A stretch of 42,221 bases of DNA, taken from Planctomycetales bacterium (GTDB taxonomy: Bacteria > Planctomycetota > JAKEIC01). The notes beneath the pieces were generated by a model that saw nothing but the letters and a program-made list of their open reading frames with translations, was not told the origin of the DNA and made no database searches. Shown in pieces: positions 7,453 through 15,895 of this stretch. The stretch is taken from assembly GCA_022614695.1 (NCBI GenBank), contig JAKEIC010000200.1:1-42221 (forward strand). Reading direction: 5' to 3'. Every line of letters begins with the position of its first letter. Position 1 is the first letter of the stretch. Position numbers and translations under genes: made by a program.

Positions 7453-10400
7453 ATGATCTCGGACACCCTTCGATGCAAGGCGTGCGGCTGGGCCTGTCTC
7501 GCCATGCTCGCCGCCGCTGTGATCGGCTGCACCGAGAAGAAGACCATCATCCAGCAGGGGCCCGCGGCCACCGCGCCGCCCCCGGTCGTGACCGCGGTCG
7601 GGCCCGCCTTCGGGCCGACGGCCGGCGGGACGGCCGTGACGCTCACCGGCTCGGCCTTCCAGACCGGCGCGACGGTGACGATCGGCGGGAGCGCGGCCAC
7701 AAGCGTCGTCGTCATCTCCGCGACGCAACTGACCCCGGTGACCGTCGCCGGCACCGCCGGGGCTCGGACCGTAACCGTGACGAACCCGGACGGCCAATCG
7801 GGGGCGCTCGGATCCGGCTTCACCTACGGCACCCCGCCCGTAGGGCCGCCGGTCCTGACCAACGTCTCCCCCGCGTTCGGTCCGTTGGCCGGCGGGACGA
7901 CCGTCACGCTCACGGGAGCCGCCTTCGTGAGCGGCGCGACCGTCACGATCGGGGGGAGCGCGGCCACGAGCGTCGTCTTCGCTTCCGCAACCCAGCTCAC
8001 CGCCGTCAGCCCGGCGGGCACCGCCGGGGCGCAGACCGTCGTCGTCACCAACCCCGACACGCAGAGCGGGGCGCTGGGCGCGGGGTTCACGTACGGAACG
8101 GCCCCGGCGGGAGCGCCGGTGGTCACGAACGTCTCGCCCGCGTACGGTCCCCCGGCGGGCGGGACGGCAATCACGCTGTCGGGCACCAACTTCGCCACCG
8201 GGGCCACGGTGACGATCGGCGGGACGGCGGCGACCAGCGTCGTCCTCGTCTCGTCCACGCAGATCACCGCTGTCAGCCCGGCGGGCACCGCCGGGGCGCA
8301 GACGGTCGTCGTCACCGACCCGAGCGGGCTCGCGGGCTCGCTCGGGAACGGGTTCACCTACGGCCCCCCGCCGGCCCCCCCACCCGTCCTCACGGCCGTC
8401 GTCCCTTCCGCAGGCCCGGCCTCGGGCGGGACCGCCGTCACCTTGACCGGCTCCGCCTTCCAGAGTGGCGCGAGCGTCACGTTCGGGGGCGCGCCGGCGA
8501 CGAGCGTGGTGTTCGTCTCGGCGACCCAGCTCACGGCGGTCAGCCCCGCGGGGAGCCTGGGGACGGTCACGGTCGTGGTCACGAACCCGGACACGCAGTC
8601 GGGCGCGCTCGGGCTCGGGTTCGCCTATGTGCCGCCGCCCGTGGTCGGCGCGGTCACGCCGGGGGCGGGAGGGACCGGAGGCGGGACGCGGATCACGATC
8701 ACGGGCTCGGGCTTCCAGCCCGGCGCCGGGGTGACGATCGGCGGGGCGGCGGCGACGAGCGTCGTGACGATCTCGGCGACCCAACTGACCGCCGTCTCGC
8801 CGGCCGGCACCGTGGGGGCGCGGGCAGTGGTGGTCACGAATCCCGACACGCAATCCGGCACGCTCGCGGGCGGTTTCGCCTACACGAATCCTCCCGCGAT
8901 CACGACGAACCTCGCGCCGTACCGGACGGTGGCCATCGGGGAGACGGTGCAGTTCACCGTGACGGCGACGGACCCTGACGGGGACGCCGTCGCCCTGCGG
9001 CTCCTCAACCCGCCCCCGGGCTGCAGCTTCGATCCCCTGGCCGGCATCGCGTCCCCGGGCACGGTGACCGTCCGGTGGACCGTGCCACCGGAGTGCGGCG
9101 GGCTGCGCTGGCTCCTCTTCCAGGCGAACGACACGCTCGCGCCGGCGCTCCGGACGACCACGGCGGTCCCGATCCAGGTGGTCGGCCCCGCGAGCCGCTC
9201 GGCCCTCGTGGTCGCGGACGTGACCGGGGACGGCGTCCTCGACGTCGTGGGCGGAGCGCGGGAGGCCGATGTCGGCGGGACGTCGGACACGGGCGCGGTC
9301 TACGTCTGGGCGGGCCAGGCGACGCCGTCCGGGACGCCGACCGCGACCCTGCGCGTCGCCGGCGCGGCCGTTGGCGACAGGCTCGGGACCGCGTCCGGCC
9401 AGGGGATCCAGTGCGCGGACGTGACGGGGGACGGGACACTCGACGTCGTGGTCGGCTCGTACGCCGCCGATGTCGGTGGGACGGCGAACACGGGTGCGGT
9501 GTACGTGTGGGCGGGCGGGAGCAGCCTCACCGGGACCGTGTCCCCGACCGCGACCCTGCGCGTTGCCGGGGCGGCGGCGGGGGACCAGCTCGGCGGCGCT
9601 TCCGGCCAGGGGATCCAGTGCGCTGACGTCACCGGGGACGGGACCCTCGACGTCGTCGTCGGAGCCTCGGCCGCCGACGTCGGCGGGACGGCGAACACGG
9701 GCGCGGTGTACGTGTGGGCGGGCGGCAGCGGCCTCACGGGCACGGTCTCCCCGAGCGCGACGCTGAGTGTCAGCGGCGCCGTCGCGAGCGACGCGCTCGG
9801 CTCGGCGACCGGCCAAGGGATCCAGTGCGCGGACGTGACGGGGGACGGGACGCTCGACCTCGTCGTCGGGGCGCAATTCGCCGACGTGGGCGGCACCGTG
9901 GACACCGGCGCCGTCTACGTCTGGGCCGGCGGCAGCGGCCTCACCGGGACCGTGGCCCCAACCGCGACGCTCACCGTCTCGGGGGCGGCCGCGAGCGACC
10001 AACTCGGGAATTCGCTCGGCCGGGCGATCCAGTGCGCGGACGTGACGGGGGACGGGACCCTCGACATCGTGGTCGGGGCGCGGCTCGCCGACGTGGGCGG
10101 CACCGCGGACACGGGGGCGGTGTACGTGTGGGCGGGCGGCAGCGGGCTCACGGGGACCGTCTCCCCGACGGCGACGCTCACCGTGACGGGGGCTGTCGCG
10201 AGCGACGAGATGGGGAATGCGTACGGCCAGCCGATCCAGTGCGCCGATGTGACCGGCGACGGGACGCTCGACGTCGTCGTCGCGGCGCGGCTCGCCAACG
10301 TGGGCGGCACCGTGGACACCGGGGCGGTGTATGTGTGGGCGGGGGGCAGCGGCCTCACCGGCACGCTCGCGCCAAGCGCGACGCTGAGCGTCACCGGGGC

Positions 10401-11463
10401 GACCGCCAGCGACCGGCTGGCCGAGGCGTCCGGCGAAGCGATGCTGTGCGTGGACGTGACCGGGGACGGGACCCTCGACCTCGTCGTCGGGGCGAGCCTC
10501 GCCGACATCGGCGGGACGGTGGACACGGGGGCGGTGTACGTATGGGCGGGCGGGAGCGGCCTCACGGGGAGCGTGGCCCCGACCGCGGCGCTGAGCGTCA
10601 CCGGGGCCGTCGCGAGCGACCGGCTCGGCACGGCCGCCGGCCAGGGAATCCAGTGCGGGGACGTGACCGCGGACGGGATCTCGGACGTGGTCGTGGCAGC
10701 CCTGGTGGCGGACGTGGGCGGCACCGTGGACACGGGGGCGCTGTACGTGTGGGCGGGCGGGAGCGGCCTCACGGGGGCGCTCGCCCCGACCGCGACGCTG
10801 CGGGTCGCGGGGGCGGTCGCGGGCGACTCCCTCGGGCTCGCGTCGGGCCAAGGGTCCCAATTCGCCGAGGTGACCGGGGACGGGATCCTCGACGTCGTCG
10901 TCGGGGCGTACGCCGCCGACGTGGGCGGCGTGGCGGATGCGGGCGCCGTGTACGTCTGGGCGGGGGGGAGCAGCCTCACGGGCACGCCCTCCCCGAGCGC
11001 GACGCTGCTCGTTCCCGGAGCTGCCTCGGGCGACTTCCTCGGGCAGGCGGTCGGCCAGGCGATCCAGTGCGCGGACCTGACCGGGGACGGCATCCTCGAC
11101 TTCGTCGTCGGCGCGCAGCTCGCCAACGTCGGCGGTACGACCAACCCCGGCGCGGTCTACCTCTGGGCGGGCGGGAGCGGACTCTCGGGCACTCTCGCCC
11201 CCACCGCGACCTTGCGCGTCGTCGGCGCGGCCCTGGGCGACCAGCTCGGGAGTGCCGCCGGCCAGGCCGTCCAGTGCGCGGACGTGAACGGGGACGGGAC
11301 CCTCGACCTCGTCGTCGGCGCATCGAGCGCCAACGTCGGGGGGACGAACGACACTGGGGCCGTGTACGTCTGGACCGGGGGGGCCGGCCTCACGGCGACC
11401 GTGAGTCCGACGACCACCCTCGCCGTTCCCTCGGCGGTCGCGAGCGACGGCCTGGGAGGTTGA
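7453..11463 (+). CDS. giant surface lipoprotein: five TIG/IPT domains plus FG-GAP repeats
   Basis: A 1336-residue lipoprotein starting MISDTLRCKACGW; the listed ORF begins too early. The ATG follows GGGAGG by 6 nt. The signal peptide ends in a lipobox (AVIGC, Cys26). Five IPT/TIG domains of about 85 residues follow (to about residue 475), each with GGTxVTLTGxxF and TVTIGGxxATSV. Then come an Ig/cadherin-like stretch and eleven FG-GAP-type repeats of about 70 residues, each with a calcium-binding-like DVTGDGxLDxVVGA loop and GAVYVWAGGS. The protein ends part-way into a twelfth unit (SAVASDGLGG then stop). It is likely a surface adhesion or binding protein with an integrin-like propeller. The abrupt end 56 bp before a MITE suggests 3' truncation. 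Confidence 0.88.
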   Translation: MISDTLRCKACGWACLAMLAAAVIGCTEKKTIIQQGPAATAPPPVVTAVGPAFGPTAGGTAVTLTGSAFQTGATVTIGGSAATSVVVISATQLTPVTVAGTAGARTVTVTNPDGQSGALGSGFTYGTPPVGPPVLTNVSPAFGPLAGGTTVTLTGAAFVSGATVTIGGSAATSVVFASATQLTAVSPAGTAGAQTVVVTNPDTQSGALGAGFTYGTAPAGAPVVTNVSPAYGPPAGGTAITLSGTNFATGATVTIGGTAATSVVLVSSTQITAVSPAGTAGAQTVVVTDPSGLAGSLGNGFTYGPPPAPPPVLTAVVPSAGPASGGTAVTLTGSAFQSGASVTFGGAPATSVVFVSATQLTAVSPAGSLGTVTVVVTNPDTQSGALGLGFAYVPPPVVGAVTPGAGGTGGGTRITITGSGFQPGAGVTIGGAAATSVVTISATQLTAVSPAGTVGARAVVVTNPDTQSGTLAGGFAYTNPPAITTNLAPYRTVAIGETVQFTVTATDPDGDAVALRLLNPPPGCSFDPLAGIASPGTVTVRWTVPPECGGLRWLLFQANDTLAPALRTTTAVPIQVVGPASRSALVVADVTGDGVLDVVGGAREADVGGTSDTGAVYVWAGQATPSGTPTATLRVAGAAVGDRLGTASGQGIQCADVTGDGTLDVVVGSYAADVGGTANTGAVYVWAGGSSLTGTVSPTATLRVAGAAAGDQLGGASGQGIQCADVTGDGTLDVVVGASAADVGGTANTGAVYVWAGGSGLTGTVSPSATLSVSGAVASDALGSATGQGIQCADVTGDGTLDLVVGAQFADVGGTVDTGAVYVWAGGSGLTGTVAPTATLTVSGAAASDQLGNSLGRAIQCADVTGDGTLDIVVGARLADVGGTADTGAVYVWAGGSGLTGTVSPTATLTVTGAVASDEMGNAYGQPIQCADVTGDGTLDVVVAARLANVGGTVDTGAVYVWAGGSGLTGTLAPSATLSVTGATASDRLAEASGEAMLCVDVTGDGTLDLVVGASLADIGGTVDTGAVYVWAGGSGLTGSVAPTAALSVTGAVASDRLGTAAGQGIQCGDVTADGISDVVVAALVADVGGTVDTGALYVWAGGSGLTGALAPTATLRVAGAVAGDSLGLASGQGSQFAEVTGDGILDVVVGAYAADVGGVADAGAVYVWAGGSSLTGTPSPSATLLVPGAASGDFLGQAVGQAIQCADLTGDGILDFVVGAQLANVGGTTNPGAVYLWAGGSGLSGTLAPTATLRVVGAALGDQLGSAAGQAVQCADVNGDGTLDLVVGASSANVGGTNDTGAVYVWTGGAGLTATVSPTTTLAVPSAVASDGLGG

Positions 11464-11519
11464 GGCGGGGACGGGTGCCGGTGGTCGGGTCGCGGCTCGG
11501 TAGCGAAGTAGCGCAGCTA

Positions 11520-11683
11520 GGCTCTGTCTGGAAATCCCATGCCTACTGCGGCGCGCGATCCCCGTCGCCCGGCTTCGTTACTCCTCCTTGGCGTACCTCT
11601 CCGTTGGTACGCCTTCGTCGTCGCGCCTCGCCGGGCTCGGGTCTCCCGCGCCTCGTGACGGCAGCGGATTACCAGACAGAGCC
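11520..11683. mobile_element. fold-back MITE, IS5-like ends
   Basis: The ends are near-perfect inverted repeats (GGCTCTGTCTGGAAATCC on the left, GGCTCTGTCTGGTAATCC read inward from the right; 17 of 18 match), flanked by CTAG on both sides (11517-11520 and 11683-11686; duplicated TA or CTAG). The interior is also symmetric: TGCC, GGCGCG, GCCCGGC and a central GGCGTACC/GGTACGCC pair around a TCTCCGTT loop. So the whole 164 bp folds into one imperfect hairpin. It encodes no protein. The length, terminal repeats and target duplication fit a non-autonomous element moved by an IS5-family transposase; the family assignment is inference from the end sequence and target. Confidence 0.75.
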
Positions 11684-12498
11684 TAGAAGAGAGGATCGCC
11701 GGGCAGCCCCGATGCCTGCCTAATCCAGCGCGCCACGAGCTTCTCGTCGAGCGGGTCGTCCTCGTGGATGTGGAGGTAGCGCGTGTTTGGGTCCTTGGAC
11801 TCGACGGGCGGGAGTGGACGCAGCGAGGTGCCGCGGAAGAAGGCCACCTTCACGTACTTCGTGAAGCAATGGAAGCTGAGGAACCAGCCCTGGCCCTCGA
11901 TGCCGTAGAAGGGCGAGTTCCACCTCACGGCCTTGCGGGCGTCGGGCACGGTGCGCACGATGAGCGCGTCGAGGCGGCGGCCGACGTCGCGTTTCCAGCC
12001 CGGCATGGCCGCGATATAGGCCTGCACGGGGGCGTCGCCGTCGGCCTTCGCGATCTGGGGGTTGCCGCCCGCGAGGAGGGCCGGCGTCGCGGCCGCCGGG
12101 CGACTGCGGCGCGCTGAGGATCCGTTCAGGGCAACGGCGGCGCGGACGAGGGCCTTCAGCGCCTCCTCGTCAATCCTCTCGCCCTCGTGGAGGTCGATGG
12201 CGCGCCGGGCGTTGCCATCGAGGCTGGAGTTGAAGAGGCGCGAGGGGTCCTTCAGCGAGGCGCCCTTGAGGAAGGTCATCTTCACGACGTTCTTGTAGGT
12301 CTCGCCGGTGCAGATCAGCCCGTCGTGAGACCACACCGGGACGCCTCTCCATCTCCACTCCTCGACCACCTCGGGGTCTGCCTGCCTGATCAGGACGCGT
12401 AGCCGAGAGAGCGTCTTGCCCCGCCAGTCGCCCAGCTCCTCGATCCTCGCGTCTATCCGCTCAGAGGGAGACTCGCCTCTCGAGGGGCGCTTCTTCAT
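11683..12498 (-). CDS. tandem DUF1801 (YdhG-like) protein
   Basis: A 271-residue protein with two copies of a DUF1801-type fold. Copy one is about 12-120 (EEWRWRGVPVWSHDGLICTG, then VVKMTFLKGASL). Copy two is about 150-262 (VRWNSPFYGIEGQGWFLSFH, then VKVAFFRGTSLRP). Single-domain DUF1801 proteins are about 110-150 residues and of unknown biochemical function, so this is an in-frame duplication or fusion. The ATG has GGAG 5 nt upstream (GGAGTTGACATG). The TAG stop is formed by the CTAG target site of the adjacent MITE, so the last residues may have been altered by insertion. Confidence 0.75.
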   Translation of the reverse strand: MKKRPSRGESPSERIDARIEELGDWRGKTLSRLRVLIRQADPEVVEEWRWRGVPVWSHDGLICTGETYKNVVKMTFLKGASLKDPSRLFNSSLDGNARRAIDLHEGERIDEEALKALVRAAVALNGSSARRSRPAAATPALLAGGNPQIAKADGDAPVQAYIAAMPGWKRDVGRRLDALIVRTVPDARKAVRWNSPFYGIEGQGWFLSFHCFTKYVKVAFFRGTSLRPLPPVESKDPNTRYLHIHEDDPLDEKLVARWIRQASGLPGDPLF

Positions 12499-12730
12499 GT
12501 CAACTCCACGTCTCGTGGGCGCCCTTCCGACTCAGCAAAGATGAGCCCATTGTAGCCACCCACGTCGAGAGTTGGAGAAAGACATGGACAGGGGACGTCC
12601 TCACGCCGGGTCCCGAGGCGGCTCGGGGGCGCCCGATCCCCGCCGAGGAGGCGGCCCGGCGCGGGCCTTCCGCGTTCGTCGGCCGCGCGGGTCACCGGCT
12701 CGCCGCCGGCAGAGCGCGGACCTCCGCGGG

Positions 12731-14698
12731 CTACTTTCCTCCCTCCGCGAGCCGCTTGAGGGCGTTGGCGAGGTTCTTCTCGACCGGGTCGCGGTGCGGC
12801 CAGGCGGGCGGGGCGACTTCGAGGGCCTTCTGGTAGTCCGGCAGGGCCCCGGCAATGTCGCCGAGGGCCCACTTCGAAGTGCCACGGTTGTTCCAGGCAT
12901 CCGCGTCGCGGGGGTCCAGCTCGAGGGCGCGGTCGTAGTCGGACACGGCCCCGGCGAGGTCCCCGCGCGTCTGCCTCAGCACGGCCCGGTTGTACCAGGC
13001 TTTCACGTAGCGGGGGTGGAGCTCCAGGGCGCGGTCGTAGTCCGCCCGCGCGCCGGCGAAGTCCCGGAGCTCGCGCCGCGCGTTCCCGCGGGTGTTCCAG
13101 GGCTTCGGGTCCCGCGGGTCCAGCTCGATGGCGCGGTCCAGGTCGGCAGCCGCCCCCGCAGCGTCCCCGCTCTCGAGTTTTGCGAGGCCGCGATTGGACC
13201 AGGCCCCGGCGTACCGCGGGTCCAGCTCCAGGGCGCGGTCCAGGTCGGCGACGGCCCCGGCGAGGTCCCCAAGCCCGCGCTTCAGGTTGCCGCGGTTGCT
13301 CCAGGCCACCGCGAGCCGAGGGGACATCTCGACGGCGCGGTCGAAGTCCGCCACGGCCCCCGCGATGTCCCCGAGCGCCTGCTTCGCGTTCCCGCGGTTG
13401 CTCCAGGACTTCCCGTCCCGTGGGTCCACCTCGAGCGCGCGGGTCAAGTCCGCCAGCGCCCCGGCCGGGTCCCCGAGCTCCCGTCTCGTTGCGGCGCGGT
13501 TGTTCCAGGCCTCGACGAGCCGCGGGGCCAGATCGAGGGCGCGGTCCAGGTCCGCCATCGAGCCCGCGAGGTCGCCGAGGTTCCGCCGGGCGGCTCCGCG
13601 GTTGTTCAGCGCCCACGCGAAGGGGATCCCGGACGCGAGCGCGATCCCGTACTCCCGCTCGGCCAAGGACGGGTGCACCGCCTCGTCGCGGTCCTCGACG
13701 TAGCCCCGGATGAGATGCGCCTCCCAGCCCTCGACGTCGCGCAGGGCCTCACGGGCCCCCGCCCAGTCCTCATCCATCGCCAGGACCGCCGCGCGGGCGA
13801 GGCTCCCCGCGCGGCCGGTCGCCCCGGGCACGGCCACGAGGTGCGGGCGCGCCCGCTTCGCGTCCAGGCGCCAGAGCGCCTCGAGCCCCAGGAACAGCCG
13901 CGCCCACGGGCCCTCGGTGGAAGTCGGCGCGACCCGGCCCCACTCCTCGCGGGCTTCGGCATTCTGCCCGACCGCCCAGAGCAAGAGGCCCCTCTCGACC
14001 CGGAGGGCGTCCCGGGCGGGCTCCCGCTCGAGCACCTCGCGGAGGATCTTCGCCGCCCGCTGGGGGTCCGACTGCCGCAGGGCCCGAGCCTTCGCTGCGA
14101 GTGCCTGGACGGCCGAGGGTGCCGCGTCCACGGGGACTCGCGCGGGCGAATCGGCCCGGGGCCAGCGGGCGACGATGACCACGGCCGCCGCGCCGCCCAA
14201 CAGCACGGGGATCACGGCCTTCCAGCGCGGTCCCCCCGGGAGTCGTGCCCGCGGCCTCTCGCCGCGCTGCACCCGGTCGAGGTCGTCGCGGAGCGTCGCG
14301 GCGTCCCGGTATCGGTCCGGGACCCGCTTCGCGAGGCAGACCGTCACGACCCGCTCGAGTCCTGCCGGGACGTCCCATCGCAGGGTCCGGAGTCTCGGCG
14401 GCTCCGCCAGGAGGGCGTTCCCGACCACTGCGGCGTCCGAGTCCGCCTCGAACGGCGACCGCCCCGTGAGCGTCTCGTAGAGGACGCAGCCCAGGCTCCA
14501 GACGTCCGCCGCGGATGTGAGCTTGGAGATCTCTCCGCGCGCCTGCTCCGGCGACATGTAGGCGGGGGTGCCGAGGGCCTGGCCGGTGCGGGTGAGACGG
14601 GACCCGGTCGCGACGGACTTGGCGAGACCGAAGTCCGCGAGGTGCGGCCTCCCCTCGCGGTCGAGCTCCGCATGGGTCTCGTAGGGCCCCGTCCGCAT
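12731..14698 (-). CDS. N-lobe-deleted Ser/Thr kinase relative with eight TPRs
   Basis: A 655-residue protein starting MRTGPYETHAEL, the usual N-terminal lead-in of such kinases, then fused directly to DREGRPHLADFG (DFG at 22-24). The Gly-rich loop, catalytic Lys, helix C and HRD loop are absent. After GTPAYMSPEQARGE and the C-lobe come a membrane segment (about 160-178) and eight TPRs. The track ORF runs 1.2 kb further upstream through the antisense of the FAD gene and is wrong. The ATG lies 8 nt after TAGACT with no clear ribosome site. The gene is paralogous to the two kinase-TPR genes at 2837-7093. As built it cannot phosphorylate; it may be a pseudokinase remnant or a TPR membrane protein. 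Confidence 0.78.
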   Translation of the reverse strand: MRTGPYETHAELDREGRPHLADFGLAKSVATGSRLTRTGQALGTPAYMSPEQARGEISKLTSAADVWSLGCVLYETLTGRSPFEADSDAAVVGNALLAEPPRLRTLRWDVPAGLERVVTVCLAKRVPDRYRDAATLRDDLDRVQRGERPRARLPGGPRWKAVIPVLLGGAAAVVIVARWPRADSPARVPVDAAPSAVQALAAKARALRQSDPQRAAKILREVLEREPARDALRVERGLLLWAVGQNAEAREEWGRVAPTSTEGPWARLFLGLEALWRLDAKRARPHLVAVPGATGRAGSLARAAVLAMDEDWAGAREALRDVEGWEAHLIRGYVEDRDEAVHPSLAEREYGIALASGIPFAWALNNRGAARRNLGDLAGSMADLDRALDLAPRLVEAWNNRAATRRELGDPAGALADLTRALEVDPRDGKSWSNRGNAKQALGDIAGAVADFDRAVEMSPRLAVAWSNRGNLKRGLGDLAGAVADLDRALELDPRYAGAWSNRGLAKLESGDAAGAAADLDRAIELDPRDPKPWNTRGNARRELRDFAGARADYDRALELHPRYVKAWYNRAVLRQTRGDLAGAVSDYDRALELDPRDADAWNNRGTSKWALGDIAGALPDYQKALEVAPPAWPHRDPVEKNLANALKRLAEGGK

Positions 14699-14706
14699 TG
14701 GCGCCC

Positions 14707-14712
14707 AGTCTA
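14707..14712 (-). promoter_or_regulatory. -10-like TAGACT before truncated kinase
   Basis: TAGACT on the minus strand ends 8 nt before the ATG at 14698, with no AGGAGG in between. It decides the start and suggests a leaderless transcript. Confidence 0.45.
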
Positions 14713-14746
14713 CTTCCCGCCCCCCGCCGCGCGCCTGGCGCCGGCG

Positions 14747-14769
14747 GTCACTTTGTGGTACAAAGTCAC
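14747..14769. promoter_or_regulatory. operator-like palindrome at the FAD oxidoreductase start
   Basis: The core is ACTTTGT-ggt-ACAAAGT with perfect 7-bp arms, extending to 10-bp arms with one mismatch (GTCACTTTGT/ACAAAGTCAC). It is conspicuously AT-rich in this DNA and stops one base before the GTG at 14771. It also contains a possible -10 (TACAAA, 14759-14764). This looks like a dimeric repressor site covering the promoter. No regulator gene lies next to it in the window. Confidence 0.55.
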
Positions 14770-14770
14770 C

Positions 14771-15895
14771 GTGCTCGCCCCCGCCGACGTGGTCGTGGTC
14801 GGCGCCTCGTTCGCGGGGCTCGCGTGCGCCCGGGCCGCCGCGGCGCGCGGGCTGCGGGTCGTCGTCCTCGAGCGGAAGCCCGACCCGGGAGCGGCGCCGC
14901 GGACGACGGGGCTCCTCGTGAAGGAGGCGGCCGAGGAGATCTCGGTCCCGCCCTCTCTCACGCGGACGATCGGGGGGGTGCGGCTGTACTCGCCGTCGCT
15001 CGCGTCGGTGGACCTCGATCGGCCCGGCTACTACTTCCTCGCGACCGACGTGCCGGGCCTCCTCCGCCGCCTGGCGGCCGACGCCGCCGCGTGCGGGGCG
15101 GAGGTCCTCTGCGGGACCCCCTACGCAGGGGCGCGGCTCGACGGCGACGGGGTCCGGCTCGACCCGCCCGGGATCCGCGCGCGGTTCCTGGTCGGGGCCG
15201 ACGGCGCCCGGTCCCGGGTTGCCCGCGACTTCGGGCTCGGCGAGAACCGGGACTTCCTCGTCGGGGTCGAGGCGGAGTACGAGGGCGTGCGCGACCTCGC
15301 GGAGGACCGGCTGCACGTCTTCCTCGACTCGGAGCTGGCGCCGGGCTACATCGCTTGGGTGGTGCCGGGGGTCGGGATCACGCAGGTGGGGCTCGCCGCG
15401 CGAGTCCCCGCCCGCCCCCAGCTCGAGCCGCTCCTGCGGCGGGTCGGCCGGCTCTGCGACCTCTCGCGCGCCCGCCTCGTGGCGCGGCGCGGAGGGCCGA
15501 TCCCCGTGGGGGGCCCCGTCCGCCCGTCCGCCCACGGCCCGGTGCTCCTCGCCGGCGACGCGGCCGGATGGGCGTCGCCGCTCACCGCAGGCGGCATCCA
15601 CCACGCGCTGCGCCTCGGCCGGCGCGCGGGGCTCGCGATCGCCGACCATGCGCTGGCGCGGGGACCCGAACCGGCCGTCGCCCTCGCCGCGGAGCTGCCG
15701 CGATTCCGCTGGAAGCTCCTCCTGCGCCGGTCGCTCGACCTCCGGCCGCCGAACGCGGTGCTCGACGCGGCGCTCGGGAGCCGCGCCTTCCGCGCTTTCG
15801 CCCGGGCGGTGTTCTTCCACTCGCGGGGGCTCCTCTCCCCCGCGGCGTGGGGGAACATCGTGAGGGATCTCGCGGCCCGACGCGCTCCGGCTTAG
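14771..15895 (+). CDS. FAD-dependent oxidoreductase, geranylgeranyl-reductase/monooxygenase type
   Basis: A 374-residue flavoprotein. The N-terminus has the Rossmann FAD motif VVVVGASFAGLACARAAAAR (7-26) ending in an acidic LE that binds the ribose. A second FAD motif, LAGDAAGWASPLTAGGIHHA, lies near residue 260, and VGADGARSRVAR is the middle GD-type motif. These are typical of the FixC/geranylgeranyl reductase and aromatic hydroxylase group, which reduces isoprenoid chains or hydroxylates substrates. The substrate cannot be told. The GTG start was chosen because the protein motif begins right after it and the palindrome/promoter ends just before it; the track ORF starting at 12572 is antisense to a kinase gene. 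FIST-domain gene follows after 11 bp. Confidence 0.82.
   Translation: MLAPADVVVVGASFAGLACARAAAARGLRVVVLERKPDPGAAPRTTGLLVKEAAEEISVPPSLTRTIGGVRLYSPSLASVDLDRPGYYFLATDVPGLLRRLAADAAACGAEVLCGTPYAGARLDGDGVRLDPPGIRARFLVGADGARSRVARDFGLGENRDFLVGVEAEYEGVRDLAEDRLHVFLDSELAPGYIAWVVPGVGITQVGLAARVPARPQLEPLLRRVGRLCDLSRARLVARRGGPIPVGGPVRPSAHGPVLLAGDAAGWASPLTAGGIHHALRLGRRAGLAIADHALARGPEPAVALAAELPRFRWKLLLRRSLDLRPPNAVLDAALGSRAFRAFARAVFFHSRGLLSPAAWGNIVRDLAARRAPA

Noticed and set aside
7204-10860. A 1218-codon minus-strand frame opposite the TIG/FG-GAP gene
   Set aside because: Repetitive only because the sense gene repeats; composition is a mirror of the sense codons and no ribosome site or family motif is present.
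9400-11400. Regular roughly 210-bp DNA repeats considered as a CRISPR-like or other repeat array
   Set aside because: They are in-frame FG-GAP coding units with no spacer structure; the repeat length and coding content explain them fully.
12572-15895. Single plus-strand ORF that would fuse a long N-terminal region to the FAD oxidoreductase
   Set aside because: The first 730 codons are antisense to the kinase-TPR gene; FAD-family sequence begins only at the GTG at 14771, right after the palindrome.
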